A DNA stretch of 27,350 bases from positions 1-27,350 of the forward strand of contig DPOH01000047.1 of assembly GCA_003539755.1 (NCBI GenBank), given 5' to 3'. The notes under the pieces are model-generated. The model saw only the letters and a list, made by a program, of their open reading frames with translations. It was not told the DNA's origin and ran no database searches. Origin of the DNA: Clostridium sp. GTDB taxonomy: Bacteria; Bacillota; Clostridia; Clostridiales; Clostridiaceae. Made by a program: the position numbers and the translations under genes. Below are positions 23,036-27,350 of the stretch, one piece after another (the first letter of the stretch is position 1; each line of letters opens with the position of its first letter).

Positions 23036-24761
23036 CGAAACCAGCTCCTTCCTGTTGAGATGTGTAAACTTCTTGATAGATTATACAGCTCTTCATAAGT
23101 TCATCATGAGTTCCGACAGCAACTATCTTACCATCATCCATAACAACAATCTTATCCGCATCACATACTGAATTAACTCTTTGAGCTATTATAATCTTAG
23201 TTGTATTTGCTAAGTCTTCTCTAAATGCTTTTCTAATCTTAGCATCAGTAGCAGTATCTACTGCACTTGTACTATCATCAAGTATTAATACCTTAGGCTC
23301 TTTTAATATAGCTCTAGCTATACATAATCTTTGTTTTTGTCCACCAGAAACATTAGCTCCACCTTGGCCTAAATCCATATCTAAACCACCAGGAAGTCTG
23401 TCTAAGAACTCATCTACACATGCAGCCTTACAAGCAGCATCAATTTGTTCTTGAGTAGCATTTTCATTACCCCATAGAAGGTTTTCTCTAATAGTTCCTG
23501 AGAATAAAGTGTTCTTTTGAAGAACCATTGAAACTTCATTACGTAAAGTTTCTAATGTGTAGTCTTTAACATTAACTCCACCTACTAATACTTCACCTTG
23601 ATTTACATCATAAAGTCTTGGAATAAGCTGAACTAAGCTTGTTTTAGCAGAACCAGTTCCACCTATAATACCAACAGTTTCACCAGACTTAATTGAAAGG
23701 TTAATATTTGTTAAATGGAATTCTTCGCTATCTTCTTCGTACTTGAAGTATACATTTTTAAATTCTATATCTCCATTTTTAACTTCTGAAACAGCTTTAT
23801 CACCATCAACAAGATCAACTTTTTCTTCTAAAACATCAAGAATACGCTTTACAGATGCTATTGAACGAGAAATCATCATAAGTGACATAGCAACAAGCAT
23901 AAGGGCTACAAGGATTTGAGTAGAGTAAGTTAAGAAACTTGTAAGCTCCCCAACTGCCATAGTTCCAGCATAAACCATGTTTCCACCGAACCATAAAATA
24001 GCTACCATTGTACCATATATAAGAATCTGCATTACAGGCATAGCAAGAACTGTAAGACCATACGCCTTAGTAGCAGTTTCTCTTAAATCTTCAGTACCTT
24101 TTTCGAACTTAGTTGTTTCTGTTAAAGCTCTTACAAAGGATTTTACAACTCTAACACCAATTAAGTTTTCTTGAACTATAGTGTTCATAATATCAACTTT
24201 ACCTTGCATCATACCAAACTTAGGTCCAACATTTTTTACTAATAATAAAAGGAATATTATTAATATTGGTAAAGATACTGCAAATATTAATGCTAGTTTT
24301 GCACTTATCATTATAGTTAAGAACATTGCAAATATAAGCATGATAGGTGCTCTAACTAAAAGTTTTGAACCTATAGTAACTGCGTTTTGAATAGCAGTAA
24401 CGTCTGTAGTTAAACGAGTAATTAAAGAAGCAGTGCTGAATTTTTCAATATTCTTGAAAGAATAGTCTTGAATCTTTATATATTCAGCTTCTCTAAGATT
24501 GGCTCCAAGTCCTTGACCAGCAATTGCTGCATGCTTGGATAAAAGTGTACCAAAAGTAAAAGAAATAAGAGCCATACAAATCATTAAAACACCGAGTTTT
24601 ATTGTGTAAGGCATACTTCCGCTTGGGATAGCATCATCAACGATTTTTGCCATAACAAGTGGAATTAATAATTCAAACATGGCTTCAAGTGCAGCAAATA
24701 AAGCAGCAAGCCACATATGCTTTTTATATTTCCCTAAGTAGGAAAATAATCTCTTTATCAT
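23028..24761 (-). CDS. ABC exporter half-transporter with the degenerate ATP site
   Basis: A 577-residue partner with a six-helix membrane domain (about 15-310) and an ATPase domain. Walker A is GGTGSAKTS (the third Gly of GxxGxGK replaced by Ala; about 365-373). Walker B is LILDDSTS, where the catalytic Glu is Asp. The signature VSGGQ is intact. This is the classic asymmetric pattern of heterodimeric exporters: the Walker motifs of this subunit with the LSQGQ of the partner form the degenerate site, while its VSGGQ completes the active site. The ATG at 24761 has GAGAGGATG upstream. It lies 120 bases downstream of the marR gene on the same strand and is probably co-regulated by it. Confidence 0.9.
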   Translation of the reverse strand: MIKRLFSYLGKYKKHMWLAALFAALEAMFELLIPLVMAKIVDDAIPSGSMPYTIKLGVLMICMALISFTFGTLLSKHAAIAGQGLGANLREAEYIKIQDYSFKNIEKFSTASLITRLTTDVTAIQNAVTIGSKLLVRAPIMLIFAMFLTIMISAKLALIFAVSLPILIIFLLLLVKNVGPKFGMMQGKVDIMNTIVQENLIGVRVVKSFVRALTETTKFEKGTEDLRETATKAYGLTVLAMPVMQILIYGTMVAILWFGGNMVYAGTMAVGELTSFLTYSTQILVALMLVAMSLMMISRSIASVKRILDVLEEKVDLVDGDKAVSEVKNGDIEFKNVYFKYEEDSEEFHLTNINLSIKSGETVGIIGGTGSAKTSLVQLIPRLYDVNQGEVLVGGVNVKDYTLETLRNEVSMVLQKNTLFSGTIRENLLWGNENATQEQIDAACKAACVDEFLDRLPGGLDMDLGQGGANVSGGQKQRLCIARAILKEPKVLILDDSTSAVDTATDAKIRKAFREDLANTTKIIIAQRVNSVCDADKIVVMDDGKIVAVGTHDELMKSCIIYQEVYTSQQEGAGFDE

Positions 24762-24850
24762 TTGTTTCTCATCCTCTCTGTATTTTTTTATTTATACATA
24801 ATAAATTTATAATTAACAAAATTAATTGCTAAATACTGTTATTAGTGAGT

Positions 24851-24888
24851 AAAATAATTATTTGACCTAATATTAAGGTAATTATTTT
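24851..24888 (-). other. Hairpin at the end of the marR gene
   Basis: Perfect 10-bp arms (AAAATAATTA at 24851-24860 and its complement at 24879-24888) include the marR stop codon. There is no G/C core to the outer stem and only a weak U-tail, so it is at most a leaky terminator between marR and the exporter genes. Confidence 0.35.
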
Positions 24889-25322
24889 CCTAAGTTTTTA
24901 AGTATTTTCAAAAGGAGCGATGTAAGTGTTTCTGTTTCTTCTTTAGAAAAGCCGTTTAAAATACGCTGTTCCATTACAGTCATTGAATAATTAGAAAGGC
25001 TTTTAATAAAATCACGTCCTTTATCCGTTAATACATGGCACTTATAGCGGCAGTCTTGATTACTTATAGAACGTTCAATTAACTGTTTTTCTTCTAATCT
25101 TTGGACAATTCCCGTAACTGTTGGATTGGCAAGCTTTAAATGGTTTTGTATATCCTTTTGAAATACATTTCCTTTCTCTGAAGCACAGTTAATATAGAAT
25201 AATGCTCTAGCTTGAACGCCTGTTATGTTATAAGGCTTCAAATTATTATTTAATTCTGTTGAAACAATATTACTTATATTTTTAATAAGTATACCCACTT
25301 GGGGCTGAATATCTTCTGGCAC
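24882..25322 (-). CDS. MarR-family repressor of the exporter operon
   Basis: A 146-residue MarR protein with an N-terminal dimerisation helix, a winged helix-turn-helix (VFQKDIQNHLKLANPTVTGIVQRLEEKQLIER, about 73-105) and the wing ISNQDCRYKCHVLTDKG. It starts with GTG at 25322 behind a strong GGAGGTGA site. It is transcribed ahead of the two exporter genes, the usual layout of drug-responsive marR-ABC-ABC operons. A 26-bp near-perfect palindrome overlaps its -10 box, strongly suggesting autorepression relieved by a ligand, probably an exporter substrate. Confidence 0.9.
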   Translation of the reverse strand: MPEDIQPQVGILIKNISNIVSTELNNNLKPYNITGVQARALFYINCASEKGNVFQKDIQNHLKLANPTVTGIVQRLEEKQLIERSISNQDCRYKCHVLTDKGRDFIKSLSNYSMTVMEQRILNGFSKEETETLTSLLLKILKNLGK

Positions 25323-25340
25323 TAATTGTCACCTCCATAT

Positions 25341-25366
25341 AAAATACATAGCATGCTATCTATTTT
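25341..25366. promoter_or_regulatory. Near-perfect palindromic operator for the MarR protein
   Basis: A 26-bp palindrome centred on ATAGCATGCTAT, with only one mismatched pair (25347/25360). It lies between the marR -10 box and its ribosome binding site and overlaps the -10. Confidence 0.75.
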
Positions 25367-25390
25367 ATTTATAAAGATGGAAAATGTCAA
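25362..25390 (-). promoter_or_regulatory. Sigma-A promoter of the marR-exporter operon
   Basis: On the minus strand: TTGACA (25390-25385), a 17-base spacer and TAAAAT (25367-25362). The -10 box overlaps the palindromic operator. Confidence 0.7.
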
Positions 25391-25504
25391 GTGTTGTCGA
25401 AAAGGTAACAATGTGCTTGAAAGTATTGAAAATGATTACTTTGAGATGAGTCAGTAGACAGAAGAAAATGGATGAAAAATGTAAAAAAAATAATAAAAAA
25501 ATTC

Positions 25505-25533
25505 TTACACGAAAAAAATTTTTATGCTATAAT
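25505..25533 (+). promoter_or_regulatory. Promoter of the DUF2798-like gene
   Basis: TTACAC (25505-25510), 17 bases, then an extended -10 ATGCTATAAT with TATAAT at 25528-25533. The start site would be about 70 bases before the ATG at 25612. Confidence 0.6.
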
Positions 25534-25611
25534 GCAATTTGTCCGTTAAAAAGACAGATTTTAATTTGTAAAAATTAGTAAAATAAATATTTATATTATT
25601 AGGAGGGTATT

Positions 25612-26082
25612 ATGCCAAGAAATAAAAAAGAAGGTATTATTTTCGGAGTATGTATGTGTTTCATCATGGTATTTTTCATGGGGATGCTTAACATTTCTAT
25701 ACACCATGGAAGATTTGATCAAGAAATAATGATGATATGCTTAAAAGCATTTCCTGTTACATTTATTATAGCTTTCATACTTGAAGGTGTGGTTGTAGGA
25801 AAAATCAATGGAATGTTAATGGCGAAATTTAGTCACGAAAAAGATAGTGTTAATGCACTAATTCTTTTTAATTGTTTCTTTATTGTAACTTTAATGTCTT
25901 TAATTATGACATTTATAGGTGGATTACTTGGTGGTGATAACTTATCTCTTATAACAGGAGAATTCTTTATTAGATGGCCAAGAAACTTCTGTGCTGCATT
26001 CTTCTTAAACATATTAGTTGCAGGACCAGTTAGTAGATTCGTTTTAAGAAGAATTCAAAATAATTCATCAGTAAATGCATAA
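25612..26082 (+). CDS. DUF2798-like integral membrane protein
   Basis: A 156-residue protein with four hydrophobic segments in two similar halves: GIIFGVCMCFIMVFFMGMLN and FPVTFIIAFILEGVVVGKI, then NCFFIVTLMSLIMTFIGGLL and NFCAAFFLNILVAGPVSRFV. This duplicated layout, with the GPVSRFVLRRIQ ending, matches DUF2798-type proteins of Firmicutes, whose function is unknown. The ATG at 25612 is preceded by AGGAGGG. It is divergent from the marR-exporter operon across a 289-base region with separate promoters. A strong terminator follows at 26098-26150. Confidence 0.75.
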   Translation: MPRNKKEGIIFGVCMCFIMVFFMGMLNISIHHGRFDQEIMMICLKAFPVTFIIAFILEGVVVGKINGMLMAKFSHEKDSVNALILFNCFFIVTLMSLIMTFIGGLLGGDNLSLITGEFFIRWPRNFCAAFFLNILVAGPVSRFVLRRIQNNSSVNA

Positions 26083-26097
26083 AATTTTTATATGATG

Positions 26098-26150
26098 AGA
26101 CTATTGCATAATTGGTAAAATGATTGACTATATTATGCAGTAGTCTTTTT
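26098..26150 (+). terminator. Terminator of the DUF2798-like gene
   Basis: A 15-bp stem with one G-U pair (26098-26112 with 26132-26146) is followed by a T-run to 26150. Confidence 0.75.
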
Positions 26151-26255
26151 ATTTTAAATTATGTTAAAGGTAGGTTTACTTATGCCGATAAAGATAATGT
26201 GTTAAAATAATTTTGGAATTTATGTAACATATTTGTATAATATGAAATTAAAACA

Positions 26256-26284
26256 TTACATAAAGAAATAATTTGTGCTATAAT
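26256..26284 (+). promoter_or_regulatory. Promoter of the 317-residue hypothetical gene
   Basis: TTACAT (26256-26261), a 17-base spacer and an extended -10 GTGCTATAAT with TATAAT at 26279-26284. It is nearly the same layout as the promoter at 25505-25533. Confidence 0.6.
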
Positions 26285-26380
26285 GCAGTTGCTTAAAGAA
26301 ATTATTTAACTTTAAGTATAGTGAAAATGCTATCTTTGAAATTATTAATATATTAAATATTATAAGGGGAAAAGTTTATA

Positions 26381-27334
26381 ATGATAAATGCTAGAGATGT
26401 ATTTTGCAAAATGAAAATTTGTGAATTAAACAATATTATAAAGAGCTTTGAACTTAAATTAGTATGCAGAAAAAAGGAAAGCATTATTGATATTGTTTGT
26501 GAATATATGAAAAATAATATGGATCATATATTGCGTGAATTTATTATTTATGATGAACTTGATTTGCTTAAAAAAGTATGTAATGACAACTTTGAAATTG
26601 CATATGAAGATGAAGATATGATTTCTGAACATGTTGAATCTTTGGCCAGAGTTGGATTGTTATATATAGATAGAGAAAAAGCTAGCATAGCTATTCCAAA
26701 AGAATTTCAAATTGAGATAGTAGCAAGCTTAGAAGATAACTGTATAAATGAGTTTTCTAAATGTAGATCAGATGTTATAAAAATGACCAAACAATTATTA
26801 GAGTTTTATGGTGTTTTTCATTTGGAGCTTTTAGAAGATTATATTATGAGAAAAATAGGTATCGGTTATAGAATTCATAGAGCTATAAAAGTTATAAGGC
26901 AATATAATCTGAGGAATAATGTATTTTATGAAGATGATGAGTGTTTTTTTTATAATTTAAGAATATCTGATAGGGAAGCCATGAAGGTGAAAACGGACAG
27001 TATAACTTTGAATTATAAATATTATACTAAATTAGAAATAGACGAAATACTTTGTAGAGAATGTTCATATGAAAAAGATATAAAGGTAATTTTAAATAGA
27101 GTATATAAGAATTTAAATACGTCAAATGAAATAGTAGAAGTTATTAGGTTTATGATTATAGAAGGAAAATCTTCAGAGGAAATTGGACATTTTTTAAAAG
27201 AAAGAGTTAAGAGATTGAGTGATTTTGGATTTAAAAGTATATTAACATCTGTAGATAATATGAGAAATAATCATATTATATGGGGACATAAAGGATATTA
27301 TTTAGAAGAAATAGCTAATGAGCTAATGGCTTAA
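26381..27334 (+). CDS. Unrecognised 317-residue cytoplasmic protein
   Basis: I do not recognise this family. The protein has no signal peptide or membrane segment and is rich in charged, helix-forming residues (Lys, Glu, Ile, Asp). It opens with a short helical stretch (MKICELNNIIKSFELK) that resembles SAP/Rho-N-like helical starts, then a possible winged-helix-like segment ending SLARVGLLYIDREKASIAIP (about 88-107). The remainder looks all-helical, with HLELLEDYIMRKIG in the middle and IIWGHKGYYLEEIANELMA at the end. AAGGGGA lies just before the ATG at 26381 and a good promoter is upstream, so it is very likely expressed as a single gene. A helix-rich regulatory or scaffold role is possible but unsupported. 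The window ends 16 bases after the stop. Confidence 0.7.
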   Translation: MINARDVFCKMKICELNNIIKSFELKLVCRKKESIIDIVCEYMKNNMDHILREFIIYDELDLLKKVCNDNFEIAYEDEDMISEHVESLARVGLLYIDREKASIAIPKEFQIEIVASLEDNCINEFSKCRSDVIKMTKQLLEFYGVFHLELLEDYIMRKIGIGYRIHRAIKVIRQYNLRNNVFYEDDECFFYNLRISDREAMKVKTDSITLNYKYYTKLEIDEILCRECSYEKDIKVILNRVYKNLNTSNEIVEVIRFMIIEGKSSEEIGHFLKERVKRLSDFGFKSILTSVDNMRNNHIIWGHKGYYLEEIANELMA

Positions 27335-27350
27335 CATATATTACGAAGTG

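Noticed and set aside
1..27350. CRISPR array, prophage, toxin-antitoxin pair or insertion sequence.
   Set aside because: No regularly spaced repeats, transposase, integrase or phage proteins, and no toxin-antitoxin-like pair of small genes were found on either strand.

Overview
The window looks like chromosome from a low-GC, AT-rich Firmicute, most likely Clostridium sensu stricto. The reasons are A/T-rich third codon positions, AGGAGG-type ribosome binding sites, TAA-dominated stops and protein families typical of saccharolytic clostridia. I did not identify the species.

Layout. (1) 1-2400: the tail of a degenerate ORF, an intact U32-family tRNA-hydroxylation protein (trhP type), and a broken tandem-ACT-domain gene on the minus strand. 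(2) 2475-6122: an AraC-type regulator divergent from a secreted cell-wall-binding-repeat protein, then the wreck of a secreted GH13 alpha-amylase on the minus strand. (3) 6381-13984: a fructan/sucrose-type locus. A LacI-family regulator, interrupted by an in-frame TGA at codon 5, is divergent from an operon of two ABC permeases, a sugar-binding lipoprotein, a cytoplasmic GH32 beta-fructosidase and a PfkB fructokinase. The intergenic region reads as a control region: a good sigma-A promoter in each direction and four copies of a TTACAAATGTAA-like palindrome. No ATPase subunit and no PTS gene are present, so uptake probably uses a shared MsmX/MsmK-like ATPase. (4) 14147-19958: an L-rhamnose locus with an AraC-type regulator, rhaB, rhaA, rhaD and fucO, converting rhamnose to DHAP plus 1,2-propanediol. 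No dedicated transporter or mutarotase is visible. (5) 20097-25322, minus strand: a CmpB-like membrane protein, then a MarR-regulated heterodimeric ABC multidrug-type exporter with one degenerate and one consensus ATP site. A near-perfect palindrome overlaps the marR -10 box. (6) 25612-27334: a DUF2798-like membrane protein and an unrecognised 317-residue protein, each behind a similar extended -10 promoter.

Non-coding structure includes a ~42 bp dispersed repeat present twice, a long imperfect palindrome at 20951-21026, hairpins between genes of the sugar operon, and several clear Rho-independent terminators.

I found no phage, CRISPR, rRNA, tRNA or insertion sequence, and no clear sign of a wholly new system. 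The most unusual items are the interrupted LacI repressor beside intact multi-operator control DNA, the two repeat/palindrome elements, and the three decayed genes clustered in the first 7.5 kb.
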